Source of the DNA: CAZNYN01 sp964422205
GTDB lineage: Bacteria; Synergistota; Synergistia; Synergistales; Synergistaceae
DNA length: 64,000 bases
NCBI GenBank assembly: GCA_964422205.1
Contig: CAYRAI010000001.1
Location: 62,001-126,000 of the forward strand
Reading direction: 5' to 3'
Part shown: piece by piece, positions 32,850 to 42,476 of the stretch
Position numbering within the stretch: position 1 is the first letter of the stretch
Layout: the number at the start of each line of letters is the position of its first letter
Translations under genes and position numbers: made by a program
Notes under the pieces: generated by a model
The model's database searches: none
Seen by the model: the letters and a program-made list of their open reading frames with translations, nothing else
Told to the model about the DNA's origin: nothing

Positions 32850-34355
32850 TTATTTATCTGGGAATAAACTCTTTAAATCCAAAAGTGTCTTCTGCTGGCT
32901 GCTCCTGCATTTTTTTAAGTATTCGAAAAAGGAATCAGCCAAAGAAATATTAATACTGTCATTATAGCCGAACCAAGCAAGATTATACTCCGTGTCAGCT
33001 TCTTTAGGGCTTGTAATCCTTAACTGCGGAGTCTTCTTCTTTATCGCTCTTACCGCTGATGAAAGTATATTATATTTTTTCCTGATTTGGGGTATTCCGG
33101 CAAAAGATTCATTTTTCCACGGAGTTCCGGGCTTAGGTATAAACGGGTTTACAGAGAGAATCAAGTTTTGTCCTGTAATATCTATAATACGGGAGGAGAG
33201 ATCCGCTATTGCAGCAACATGTTCTTCTGTCTCGCCCGGAAGGCCAAGCATAAAATATAGTTTAACTTGGTCAATGCCTTTTGACTTTGCCATAATCAGT
33301 TTTTCTATTATTAAGTCGTTGGTGAATTTCTTGCCGCACGAAAACCTTAAACTATCGCTTCCGCTTTCAGGGGCAACAGTTATGCTGTGCCGTCCTCCCG
33401 ACGTCAAAGCATCTATCATTTGTTCGGTAAGGCGGTCAAGCCTTAAAGATGCGAAAGAGACACCTATGTTTTTTGATTTTATGTAATAAAGCAGTTTCTC
33501 TATATCAGGATAGTCACCAGCCTCAGGAGTTACAAGGCCTATCTGTGCGGCACCGCTCAAGGGCAGTATTCTGTCAAGTTCGGGCTTTATTATATCAAAT
33601 TTCCTGTAGCGCATTTTTCCGAAAGACCCTGGAAGAGTACAGTAGCTGCATGAGCGGGCACAGCCTCTCTGCAGCTCCGTCAGCAGCGTATTGCCGAACG
33701 CCCCCCTCGGAGTGACCCATGAACTGTACATGGGATAGGTATCATCGATAGGTATGCTTCTTCCAAGCTTACGCGGCTCAACTCCCCCGCCGCTTAAATG
33801 GAGAGGAGGAACAAGAATATATTCATTTTCTGCCAGCTTATTCCAGAGTCTCCGTCTGTCTCCGCACGACATGTACTCTCTCATGCACTCAATAATATAA
33901 GGCAGAATATCCACGGCATCTCCAAGCACGACAAAATCAGATATACCCGAGACAAGCAGAGGATTTATGTAGCTTATGGCACCGCCTACACCTAAAATAG
34001 GATATGAATTTTTTTCTCTTTCATAGGGCGAGAGGGGTATATTTGCACCTTTCAGCCATTCGCAGAAGGTGACAAAGCCGCCCTCGTAAGAAATACCTGC
34101 CGTTATTATCGGAAAACGCTCCAGCATAGTATCCGCATCCACAGATCTGTAGCTTATTGGAGAGCTGAAAAAGCGTTCCGCCGCGACTCCATTTTCTTTT
34201 AATATTCTGAATATGTAATGTATACCTAAATTTGCCGCTCCTATTGAGTAATCGGCGGGATAAAAGAGCGCCCAAGGAAGATCTCCCCCCCTGGGCAGTT
34301 CTAGTGTCCATATTTCATCGGCGCGGTAGGAACTCCAACTTTGCCATGCGCTCAT
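32850..34355 (-). CDS. Radical SAM protein with N-terminal B12-binding-like region, function unknown
   Basis: 501 residues. The [4Fe-4S] motif is QRGCARSCSYC with C232, C236 and C239. About 230 residues precede it, with GVGGAISYINPLLVSGISDFVVLGDA, as in cobalamin-binding radical SAM enzymes (YgiQ-like or the TIGR03960 type). The conserved PESGSDSLRFSCGK and MLGLPGETEEH motifs follow. The substrate cannot be read. It lies between ftsZ and the SPOR gene. Confidence 0.85.
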   Translation of the reverse strand: MSAWQSWSSYRADEIWTLELPRGGDLPWALFYPADYSIGAANLGIHYIFRILKENGVAAERFFSSPISYRSVDADTMLERFPIITAGISYEGGFVTFCEWLKGANIPLSPYEREKNSYPILGVGGAISYINPLLVSGISDFVVLGDAVDILPYIIECMREYMSCGDRRRLWNKLAENEYILVPPLHLSGGGVEPRKLGRSIPIDDTYPMYSSWVTPRGAFGNTLLTELQRGCARSCSYCTLPGSFGKMRYRKFDIIKPELDRILPLSGAAQIGLVTPEAGDYPDIEKLLYYIKSKNIGVSFASLRLDRLTEQMIDALTSGGRHSITVAPESGSDSLRFSCGKKFTNDLIIEKLIMAKSKGIDQVKLYFMLGLPGETEEHVAAIADLSSRIIDITGQNLILSVNPFIPKPGTPWKNESFAGIPQIRKKYNILSSAVRAIKKKTPQLRITSPKEADTEYNLAWFGYNDSINISLADSFFEYLKKCRSSQQKTLLDLKSLFPDK

Positions 34356-34396
34356 TTTTCCCTTCTTTTCTGAAGGAGATTTGACTTTACTCAGAA

Positions 34397-35737
34397 CTAG
34401 TGCCTCTTTCTCAAAAATGCAGGAGCATCATACTGATCTACAGGCGCGCCGCTTAATCTGAAAAGGTCTTCCTCTGCGGAATTTTTTGAGGGCTGCTGAG
34501 GCACGCTCTTTACAATACTAGGCTCGTCGTGGCTGCCTGTACGAGGGACGGACTGCATGACAGCATCTATATTCGCGCCCTCATCTCTGTGTGCGGCAAA
34601 TACGACAGCGTTTTCTTTTGGCCTGTTCTTCTGCTGAGGCGACGCTTTTGATGCTGTATAACTGTTGAGGTTTCTCACTGCCGAAATATCAAGTTCCTTC
34701 GGAGAGTGAACCATACGTGAATTCTGTACTGCTCCTCCATTGTTGGGAGACAAAGAATCTTCTATTTCATCAAATCCCGTAGCTATTACAGTGATCTGTA
34801 TCGAATCTTCCATTTCGGGGTCAAATACATGTCCCCAAATGATGAATGCATTTTCATCGGCCGCTTCCGTTATTATTCTGGTGGCTTCATCTATTTCATG
34901 TATTCCGACATTGGCTCCGCCGGTAATGTTAAACAGAATTCCCTTGGCTCCGCTCATCCTTGTATCCATCAAGGGGCTGTTGATAGCGTTATAAGCGGCA
35001 GCAGCGGCTCTCTTCTCGCCATATCCCTCACCTATACCCATTATGGCTGTGCCGGCATTTGACATGATTGTCTTTACATCGGCGAAGTCTACGTTTACAA
35101 GGCCGGGGCGCAGTATAAGATCTGTCACCCCCTGAACAGCCTGGTGAAGCACGCCATCCGCCATTTTAAAGGCATCGACGATGGATGCTTTTTTATCTGT
35201 AACGCTTAAAAGCCTATCATTCGGTATAATAATAAGAGCATCAACTTTATCTTTGAGCTGCTTGACACCTGCGTTCGCCTGAGCTATTCTTCTGCGGCCT
35301 TCAAATCCAAAAGGAAGTGTTACCACAGCCACAACCAGAGCGCCTGCCTCACGCGCTATCGAAGCTATTACGGGAGCAGCTCCTGTTCCTGTGCCGCCTC
35401 CCATTCCCGCTGCTATAAACACCATATCGGCACCTTCAACAATGGCACGGACTTCATCACGGGACTCCATAGCGGACTTACAGCCTATTTCAGGATCAGA
35501 ACCGGCACCAAGGCCCTTTGTAAGCTCTTTGCCAAGGATAATCCTTGACGATGCCTCCGATAATTCAAGATGCGCCATATCGGTATTAGCCGCTATAAAC
35601 TCGACACCGCGGACTCCCCCGCGTATTATGTGGTTAAGTGCGTTATTGCCGGCTCCGCCTACACCAACAACCTTTATAACTTCTCTAGTCGGATAATTTG
35701 ACTTATCCAGCTGGAATATTTCCGACATATCAGCCAT
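34397..35737 (-). CDS. ftsZ: Cell division GTPase FtsZ
   Basis: 446 residues, ATG behind TAGGAGG. The tubulin signature GGGTGTG is at 113-119, VGVGGAGNNA begins the GTP site, and NxDFADVKTIM is the T7 region. A variable linker (about 335-430) leads to the C-terminal peptide DAPAFLRKRH, the site that contacts FtsA. It forms the Z-ring. Adjacent to ftsA, 33 nt away. Confidence 0.97.
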   Translation of the reverse strand: MADMSEIFQLDKSNYPTREVIKVVGVGGAGNNALNHIIRGGVRGVEFIAANTDMAHLELSEASSRIILGKELTKGLGAGSDPEIGCKSAMESRDEVRAIVEGADMVFIAAGMGGGTGTGAAPVIASIAREAGALVVAVVTLPFGFEGRRRIAQANAGVKQLKDKVDALIIIPNDRLLSVTDKKASIVDAFKMADGVLHQAVQGVTDLILRPGLVNVDFADVKTIMSNAGTAIMGIGEGYGEKRAAAAAYNAINSPLMDTRMSGAKGILFNITGGANVGIHEIDEATRIITEAADENAFIIWGHVFDPEMEDSIQITVIATGFDEIEDSLSPNNGGAVQNSRMVHSPKELDISAVRNLNSYTASKASPQQKNRPKENAVVFAAHRDEGANIDAVMQSVPRTGSHDEPSIVKSVPQQPSKNSAEEDLFRLSGAPVDQYDAPAFLRKRH

Positions 35738-35770
35738 ATTGTTTCCTCCTAAGCCAAAGGGGATCTATCT

Positions 35771-37117
35771 TTAGAACAATTCATTAATCAATTTTTTAAG
35801 GCCACCGAGAGGGTCAAAACTGCTTCCCTGCTTTTTGTCTCCGTTCGGTATTGATATAACTTTTTCGGGGGGGGACTGCCTGAGATAACCGTCCGACATA
35901 CTCTTCATTATCATAGGATTGTCAAGATAACGGAATGGGTCTCTTTCTTTCTCAAGCATATATCTTATGATTCCAGCAGCGGAGGAATATTCCTGCGTGT
36001 TGCGTCCTGGAGGCATTCTGTTTGCATCAATGGGAGCAGAGACCCGTGCAGAAAGATCCATAAGATCCAGCATAAGCGCATCTATTCCCTCGGTCTTTGA
36101 GACTCCTCCGGTAAGAATTATTCCAGCCGGAAGCATTGATATACCGGCTGCTCTTATTTCGGGACGCACAAGGACTTCACAAAGTTCCTCTATTCTGCAT
36201 CTTATTATTTCATGCAGATCCAACTTAGAGACTGAGTAATCTCTGCCGTTATAGTTAAAGTCAATACTCTCTTCCTTGTTTTCGGGCTCCACAAAGACAG
36301 AGACTTCCTTTTTGAGTTCTTCAGCTTTGTTAAGAGGAAGTTTCAGCACGCTTCCGACATCGTTTGTTATGTGATCTCCGCCTACAGTTATCAGGCCAAG
36401 GTGCTTCGGTCTTCCGTCGGAGAAAACCGATACGGAAGTAGTTCCGCCGCCTATGTCCATTACAACAGCTCCAGCAAGAGCTTCCTCTGGTGACAAGACA
36501 CCCAGAGCGGACGCAAGAGGCTTTATTACAAGTCCGTTAACATCCAAGCCGGCCTTGTCAACACAATTTACAACGTTTTGAATTGTAGCTGTCGGCACTA
36601 TTACTGACTGAAGCTGTATATCCAGCCTCATAGCTGTCATGCCCAAAGGATCATCGATTCCTACCTGTCCATCAAGTGAATACTCTACAGGTATAGTGTG
36701 CAGTATACTTTGATTCGCAGGTATAGCGACATCAGCCTGAGCAGCCTCAATTACACGCTCTACATCAAGCTGCTTCACAGGCCTAGGTGTTCTCCCCAGA
36801 GAGACCATGCCTTTTGATCGGATATTGGTGACTTCGCCTCCGCCAAAAGAGACTGTAACTTCCTTAATATCCTGTCCCACCATATTCTGGGCATCGCTGA
36901 CAGCCTGTTTTACAGAACGTACCGCCTGATCCAGATTGACTATAAGCCCCTTCCTTATACCATTGGAAGGTGCTTGTCCCACTCCTATTATCTGTGCTTC
37001 ATCACCGTCATGTTCGCGTTCAGCAACAACTACTGTGACTTTACTTGTGCCCAGATCCAGCCCGACAAGAAGCTCCGGTTCATTTTCTGCCATATAACCT
37101 GAGGCTTTCTTAAACAA
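35771..37117 (-). CDS. ftsA: Cell division protein FtsA
   Basis: 448 residues from a TTG at 37117 that has AGGGGG 8 nt before it; an ATG eight codons later has a poorer site. GLDLGTSKVTVVVAE is the actin-fold phosphate loop, VVMDIGGGTTSVSVFSDGR the second phosphate loop, and LTGGVSKTEGIDALM the adenosine site. It anchors FtsZ to the membrane through a C-terminal amphipathic helix (KKLINELF). Confidence 0.95.
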   Translation of the reverse strand: MFKKASGYMAENEPELLVGLDLGTSKVTVVVAEREHDGDEAQIIGVGQAPSNGIRKGLIVNLDQAVRSVKQAVSDAQNMVGQDIKEVTVSFGGGEVTNIRSKGMVSLGRTPRPVKQLDVERVIEAAQADVAIPANQSILHTIPVEYSLDGQVGIDDPLGMTAMRLDIQLQSVIVPTATIQNVVNCVDKAGLDVNGLVIKPLASALGVLSPEEALAGAVVMDIGGGTTSVSVFSDGRPKHLGLITVGGDHITNDVGSVLKLPLNKAEELKKEVSVFVEPENKEESIDFNYNGRDYSVSKLDLHEIIRCRIEELCEVLVRPEIRAAGISMLPAGIILTGGVSKTEGIDALMLDLMDLSARVSAPIDANRMPPGRNTQEYSSAAGIIRYMLEKERDPFRYLDNPMIMKSMSDGYLRQSPPEKVISIPNGDKKQGSSFDPLGGLKKLINELF

Positions 37118-37155
37118 GTAAATAGCCCCCTCTTCTGATGAGATAATAACTCTAT

Positions 37156-37974
37156 TTATTGTACCTTATTTTTGACAATAATCTTATCTTTATACGTAGC
37201 ATCAATAAATATTTTTTTGGGCATTTCCGCTAGGTTGGTAAATATTTTTTTAATTGCCGCTCCTATATCTCTCCACTCTGCCGGGTCATCTGAAAATATG
37301 ATTTCCAAATAACTGTCCTGACTATGGGGAATGAAGACAACTCTTACCACAGGTCTGCCGTCGCGCATAATAGCTTGGATATATTTTACATGCTTTGTCC
37401 AGCCAAAAGACTCTATATTACTATACCATTTCATTATTTTTGCAATCGGCAGACTTGACGAGTATACATTGCCGCTGCCTCTGGCTACATCAACCGGAGA
37501 GGTTCTGTCACTGCTCCAGTATAAAATGGGGAGAGACGGCACTCTTCTGGAGGATGTTCCTGGCTGATTCAAGGAAGCCAGCCAAACTCTTCCGTCAGAC
37601 GACACGTACCAGTATTTGCTTCCCCAGTACATCTTTATGACCGGAATCAATGGGGTGCATTCCAAGCTGAAAAGTCCCCATCCGTTTAGAGATATTTTCG
37701 CGTCCATAGGATGATATTGGGAGATAAGCCTGCATTGCTGTTCTTTTGTAAGCCACAGTATGGGCCAATATTTTTCCTGATACTCGGAGAGACTGCCCCA
37801 TACATCCCTTTGCGATAATATATCCGGCGGGGCGACTTCGATATTTCTGATGCGAAAAAAAGCATAACGCGACTCAGCAGCAAAAAACACGCCGAAGAGT
37901 ATTACCAGAAATATAAGTATTGCCTTGCGTCTTTTCTTACGCTTCCGGGAAGCTTCCAAAGAAACAAATCTCAT
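37156..37974 (-). CDS. ftsQ: FtsQ/DivIB-type cell division protein
   Basis: 272 residues from an ATG at 37974, inside the end of murB (38-nt overlap). A basic cytoplasmic tail (KRKKRRK) and one membrane helix (about 17-36) are followed by a POTRA-like region (RIRNIEVAPPDILSQRDVWGSL) and a beta domain. Sequence conservation is low, as usual for FtsQ; the call rests on topology and on its place between murB and ftsA. Longer in-frame starts lie deep inside murB and are rejected. Confidence 0.82.
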   Translation of the reverse strand: MRFVSLEASRKRKKRRKAILIFLVILFGVFFAAESRYAFFRIRNIEVAPPDILSQRDVWGSLSEYQEKYWPILWLTKEQQCRLISQYHPMDAKISLNGWGLFSLECTPLIPVIKMYWGSKYWYVSSDGRVWLASLNQPGTSSRRVPSLPILYWSSDRTSPVDVARGSGNVYSSSLPIAKIMKWYSNIESFGWTKHVKYIQAIMRDGRPVVRVVFIPHSQDSYLEIIFSDDPAEWRDIGAAIKKIFTNLAEMPKKIFIDATYKDKIIVKNKVQ

Positions 37975-38821
37975 ATTCCAGCTTAACCCCGTATATATCG
38001 AAGACTCGCGCTCTGCATTTTTCGCCGAGAGAAAAAATATCATGGGCAGAAGCCGAGCCCATATTCTCAATAAAGTTAGCGTGGCACGGAGATACGCAGG
38101 CATCCCCGACTCTCATCATTTTGCATCCCGCACTGTCAAGCAATTTTCCAGCACTTGTTCCAAACGGATTCTTAAATACACAGCCCGCTGTTTTTTTCCC
38201 GAATGGCTGTCCTTTTTTCAAAGAGGCAAAATGTCTTACCCTAGAACGAATCGATTCGATATCTCCTCTTTTGAGATTCATAGAACAGCCTGTTATCAAA
38301 ACAGTATCTTTGGAATTCCATGGGCAAGTTCTGTATTCCCAGTTAAGCTCGTCGGGAGTGAATATCCTGCTTCTGCCGTCTGTACCTATGGTTCGTACCT
38401 CTGTCAAAAACGATCCGAGTGTCTCTCCTCCGGCCGCGGCGTTTCCCCAAAGAGCTCCTCCTAGTGTTCCAGGAATACCTGTCATGAATTCAATGCCGCA
38501 GAGGCCGCTTCTGACAGCCAACGCAAGAAGATCTCTGACAGAGGCTCCTGCTCCGGCATCAATATCTGCGCTTCCGTCACTGTATGTTGTTTTAATGCGC
38601 AAATTATTTAAAGATACGGTGCGCAGAACCGCGGCATTCAGCAGACCGTCCGAAACAAGCACATTAGAGCCTCCTCCCAGCACATAGAGCGGCAGAGCAG
38701 AGTTCAGTGTCTCCATAATTACAGCAGAGGCTGAGCTTTCATCATTGGGGCTGGAAAGGATAGTGCACTCACCGCCGACTCCCCAAGTGTTGAGTTCTTT
38801 AAGAGAGTGATTTTTATGCAA
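37937..38821 (-). CDS. murB: UDP-N-acetylenolpyruvoylglucosamine reductase MurB
   Basis: 294 residues from a TTG just after the murC stop. FAD-binding motifs LYVLGGGSNVLVSD and TGIPGTLGGALWGNAAAGG are clear. The proton-donor position in AGCVFKNP is Cys (about C214) where most MurB have Ser. The C-terminal Glu segment LEYEICFFG is present. It reduces the enolpyruvyl group to make UDP-MurNAc. Confidence 0.94.
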   Translation of the reverse strand: MHKNHSLKELNTWGVGGECTILSSPNDESSASAVIMETLNSALPLYVLGGGSNVLVSDGLLNAAVLRTVSLNNLRIKTTYSDGSADIDAGAGASVRDLLALAVRSGLCGIEFMTGIPGTLGGALWGNAAAGGETLGSFLTEVRTIGTDGRSRIFTPDELNWEYRTCPWNSKDTVLITGCSMNLKRGDIESIRSRVRHFASLKKGQPFGKKTAGCVFKNPFGTSAGKLLDSAGCKMMRVGDACVSPCHANFIENMGSASAHDIFSLGEKCRARVFDIYGVKLEYEICFFGSFPEA

Positions 38822-38822
38822 T

Positions 38823-40253
38823 CTAAAACCCTGCTTTTTGAGATCTCATATCCGAAAGCATGGAATATATCTTTTTGCCCAATGTACCGACACTGCCTGC
38901 TCCTATGGTCAATATTAAGTCGCCGTTTCTTGCGACAGAGCAGACTGATTTTACTACATCATCAAAATTTCCAGAAAGTTCGCAGTGGGAACGATTATCT
39001 TCGGACACAGCATCAATGATCATCTTAGAAGACACACCCTCTATGGGCTGTTCGTCAGAACCGTATATGGGCAGTATAAAAGCTCTGTCAGCAAGGGATA
39101 ACGCCGTAGCAAACTCCTTATATAGAGCGGCTGTACGGCTGAACCTGTGAGGCTGAAAAACTGCGACAAGACGCCTTTCCGGGAATATTTTACGAACAGC
39201 GTTCAGTGTTGCCGATATCTCATTGGGATGATGGCCGTAGTCGTCATATATCAAAATATCGTCTACAGAACCTGTTTTCTGAAGTCTGCGCTTAGCTCCG
39301 CTGAAGACAGAGAGCCCCTTGCATATTTCGGCTATAGAAAGCCCCATTTCGTAAGATGCGGCTGAAGCGGCCAGGGCATTGAGGACATTATGCTCCCCGG
39401 AAACTGCTAAGTTAACTGTGCAAAGAGGGATTCCGTCATGGTTAAGAGTAAACGAAACACCGCCGCCCATGTGATGCACGACTTCGGTTGCGCCCCAGTT
39501 CCATGATGTTCCCCAACCGTACGTGATGATGCCGTCTCCTATGGGATAATCTGCACGAATGGCGTTTATGCCGTTATCTTCCATGCAGAGAATGATGCGC
39601 CGTCCGTTTTTACAGTTTGAAAGAAACTCGTAAAACGCATCTGTTACAGATTTAAATGTTATATAGTGATCTCTGTGATCCCAGTCAATATTTGTTACAA
39701 TGGCTATTTCGGGATGAAAGTAGACAAAGGAACGGTCGCTTTCATCGAGCTCGGCTATCATATAATCACTTGAGCCAAGTTTTGCGTTTGTCCCGATATC
39801 AGAGAGTTCTCCTCCTATGGCGATTGTAGGATCTGTACCTGCCATCTCGGCAATCAGAGATATCATAGAGGAGGTTGTCGTTTTTCCGTGAGTTCCAGCT
39901 ACTCCGACACCGCGGCGTGAATTAAATATCAGGCTTAAAACTTCGGCACGGCGAGCTACCGATATGCCATTTTGCCACGCCTTGAGTATTTCTGGGTGGT
40001 CAGATGGGATAGCACTTGAAAAAACAAGAATATCCGGTGAAAATTTATCAATATGCCTTGCATCATGTTCCATTTCTATAGGGATATTCTTACTCTTAAG
40101 CGCCTTCATATATGATGTCTGAAACAGGTCACATCCGGAGACTTCCGCTCCTATCTGACGAAGCAGAATGGCAAGACCGCTCATCCCCGCTCCGCCTATT
40201 CCCATGAGATGTATTCTTTTTGTCTTAAGGTCAATATTACCGTCCAGTGTCAC
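38823..40253 (-). CDS. murC: UDP-N-acetylmuramate-L-alanine ligase MurC
   Basis: 476 residues from a GTG at 40253, 8 nt after AAAGGAG; an earlier in-frame GTG has no site and lies in murG. IHLMGIGGAGMSGLA, GTHGKTT at 120-126 (ATP site) and DDYGHHPNEI are MurC signatures. It adds L-Ala to UDP-MurNAc. Its start overlaps murG by 17 nt. Confidence 0.96.
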   Translation of the reverse strand: MTLDGNIDLKTKRIHLMGIGGAGMSGLAILLRQIGAEVSGCDLFQTSYMKALKSKNIPIEMEHDARHIDKFSPDILVFSSAIPSDHPEILKAWQNGISVARRAEVLSLIFNSRRGVGVAGTHGKTTTSSMISLIAEMAGTDPTIAIGGELSDIGTNAKLGSSDYMIAELDESDRSFVYFHPEIAIVTNIDWDHRDHYITFKSVTDAFYEFLSNCKNGRRIILCMEDNGINAIRADYPIGDGIITYGWGTSWNWGATEVVHHMGGGVSFTLNHDGIPLCTVNLAVSGEHNVLNALAASAASYEMGLSIAEICKGLSVFSGAKRRLQKTGSVDDILIYDDYGHHPNEISATLNAVRKIFPERRLVAVFQPHRFSRTAALYKEFATALSLADRAFILPIYGSDEQPIEGVSSKMIIDAVSEDNRSHCELSGNFDDVVKSVCSVARNGDLILTIGAGSVGTLGKKIYSMLSDMRSQKAGF

Positions 40254-41337
40254 TACAAGCGCTCCTTTCAAAATAAGGGGAGAGTGCAAGCCAAAAATTT
40301 TCACAAATTTTCCCTGCGCTATTATACAGTTTGCCCGTCATATTTCCATTGGGTTTCAGACAATTTTCTTTTAAATTTACAAGAATATTTATAAACTTTT
40401 CTTCATCGTCATCTTCCAAAAAGACAACAGCGTTATTTTCTGAAGAAAATACTTTAGCATTATGGTATTGGTGGTCATCTGCAGCCTTTCTCCACGGAAT
40501 CACAACAGACGGAATTCCCAAACTTCCGGCCTCTGTTAGTGTAGAACCTCCAGCTCTTAAAACCATTGCATCTGCAATACTGAATAACAGAGACGCATCC
40601 CATATCTTCGGTAAAAGGAATATATTATTGTCTATTATCTCACACTTTTCACTTACTGCGGGAAGTACAAACGAGCACTTTCTAAATTCTTCTCTTGATG
40701 CCGCTTTGCAGATCATACTTTTTATGGACACACTCCCAAGCGAGCCTGTCATTACCACAATGTTCATTTCATAATTACAAAGTTTGGGCAAGCCTATTTC
40801 TTTCCATGCCTCATTTTTATCGTGTAAAACAAAGTCTCTTACAGGAACTCCTACGTATTTAAAGGATTCCTCTCTAAGAGGAGGACACTCGCTCCAACCT
40901 GTCAGTATCTTTACCTTCAGTTTCTCCGCAAGCCGCGTCACCTTCCCGGCGTATGCATTTTGTTCATGCAGCACAACATCTACATTCAGCATTTTGCAGA
41001 CTAAAAGAAACGGAAAGGAAATATATCCGGCAAAGACAACGCAGCAAACAGGCGAAAATTTTTTAATCATAAGATAAGACAATATTATTGATTTTATAAG
41101 ACAAAACGTCCTCTTCACTCTGATCATTATATTACTGCCTGAAAACGGGGAACCTTCCATAGGAAGAATATTCGGTGTTATCCCTGCGTTTTTGTATATT
41201 TCCAGCTCCAAAGGACGGCATCCGCACACATAATGAGCCGATATATTTTTATTGTTTTTCAACCAGCTGCCGAATGATACAGCGGGCCAAATATGACCTC
41301 CTGTTCCGCCGGCAACAATGATTATATCTTTTTTCAC
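40237..41337 (-). CDS. murG: UDP-GlcNAc:lipid I transferase MurG
   Basis: 366 residues from a GTG at 41337, nine nt after GGAGG and 1 nt after the ftsW stop. GGTGGHIWPA binds lipid I, and LRAGGSTLTEAGSLGIPSVVIPW is the UDP-sugar site. It makes lipid II on the inner face of the membrane. Confidence 0.95.
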   Translation of the reverse strand: MKKDIIIVAGGTGGHIWPAVSFGSWLKNNKNISAHYVCGCRPLELEIYKNAGITPNILPMEGSPFSGSNIMIRVKRTFCLIKSIILSYLMIKKFSPVCCVVFAGYISFPFLLVCKMLNVDVVLHEQNAYAGKVTRLAEKLKVKILTGWSECPPLREESFKYVGVPVRDFVLHDKNEAWKEIGLPKLCNYEMNIVVMTGSLGSVSIKSMICKAASREEFRKCSFVLPAVSEKCEIIDNNIFLLPKIWDASLLFSIADAMVLRAGGSTLTEAGSLGIPSVVIPWRKAADDHQYHNAKVFSSENNAVVFLEDDDEEKFINILVNLKENCLKPNGNMTGKLYNSAGKICENFWLALSPYFERSACSDTGR

Positions 41338-41338
41338 G

Positions 41339-42469
41339 TTATAAATCCTCCATACGGCTTTCTTTTTCAAGGCGCATTATCATTCCGACACGCGACCACA
41401 TCGTAAGCAGAGATGTGCCTCCGTAGCTGATGAATGGGAGAGGCATCCCAGTAAGAGGCATTATTTTGGTGACACCGGCAATGTTAATTACTAAAGGCAT
41501 CAAAACTGTTAAGGTTACGCCCCAAATAAGCGATGACTTAAAGTCATCAGAGGTACGGTAATATATTCCTCTCATTTCAGTAACCCAAAATGCGAAAAGA
41601 GCTATAATCGCAAGCGTCCCTATAAGTCCCAGTTCTTCTCCGACTGCGGCATATATAAAGTCTGTATAGGCGGCAGGCAGGTAATTTAATTTTTGAAAAC
41701 CATGCCCAAGCCCCGTTCCCCAAAAGCCTCCGTTAGCAAAAGCTATAAGCCCTTGTATGGCCTGAAACCCTGTGTCAAGCGGATCTGACCACGGGTCTAT
41801 AAAAGCGGTTACACGGCGCATTCTGTACGCTTCACCGAATATGAGGAACAGAAAAGCAGGCAGAGCAAGCACAACACCGCTTATAATAGGCAGACGCCAG
41901 CCATATCTTTCAACGTACATTCCCATTGAGACTAAAAAAATCAATATCGTGCTTCCCAAGTCAGGCTGTGAAAGCAGGGGGATAGCGGCAAAAACTACTA
42001 AAAATACCGTTGCCGCAAATGCTTTTGCCGGATCTTTATCACCTTTTGACAATAACTTTGCAATATGTAGAGCCATTGCAAGGCACAGAAGCTCCCCCGG
42101 CTGAACCGATATACCAGCACCTGGAATCTGAATCCATCTTCTTGCTCCTCCTATCGACTCTCCTATGCCAGGAATCAAGGGCAGCCATGACATCAGCCAA
42201 GTAGACAGAACCAAACCGGAGCTTGCCTTATACCACAGCCGCAGAGGAATCGAATAGACGAAAAGCATTCCGCACATAGCAAGGACTAACCATCTCAGCT
42301 GCTTCATACCCATTTGAAACGGAGTGCCAGTATACAAAAAAGATGTCGGGCTGGTTGTAGACGTAATCATAAGAATACCTATTCCGCTCAATATAAGCGG
42401 AATAACCCATATAAATGGGTTTATTCTCACTCTTCTGTCTTGCTTGCTTGCCCAGGCATCTTTGTCCAT
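41339..42469 (-). CDS. ftsW: FtsW-type peptidoglycan glycosyltransferase (SEDS family)
   Basis: 376 residues with about ten membrane helices. AAVGEELGLIG and the C-terminal PLTGMPLPFISYGGTSLL are the SEDS signatures. In this gene order it is FtsW, the septal glycan polymerase working with FtsI (47782-49479), rather than RodA. Confidence 0.94.
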   Translation of the reverse strand: MDKDAWASKQDRRVRINPFIWVIPLILSGIGILMITSTTSPTSFLYTGTPFQMGMKQLRWLVLAMCGMLFVYSIPLRLWYKASSGLVLSTWLMSWLPLIPGIGESIGGARRWIQIPGAGISVQPGELLCLAMALHIAKLLSKGDKDPAKAFAATVFLVVFAAIPLLSQPDLGSTILIFLVSMGMYVERYGWRLPIISGVVLALPAFLFLIFGEAYRMRRVTAFIDPWSDPLDTGFQAIQGLIAFANGGFWGTGLGHGFQKLNYLPAAYTDFIYAAVGEELGLIGTLAIIALFAFWVTEMRGIYYRTSDDFKSSLIWGVTLTVLMPLVINIAGVTKIMPLTGMPLPFISYGGTSLLTMWSRVGMIMRLEKESRMEDL

Positions 42470-42476
42470 TGCAGAA

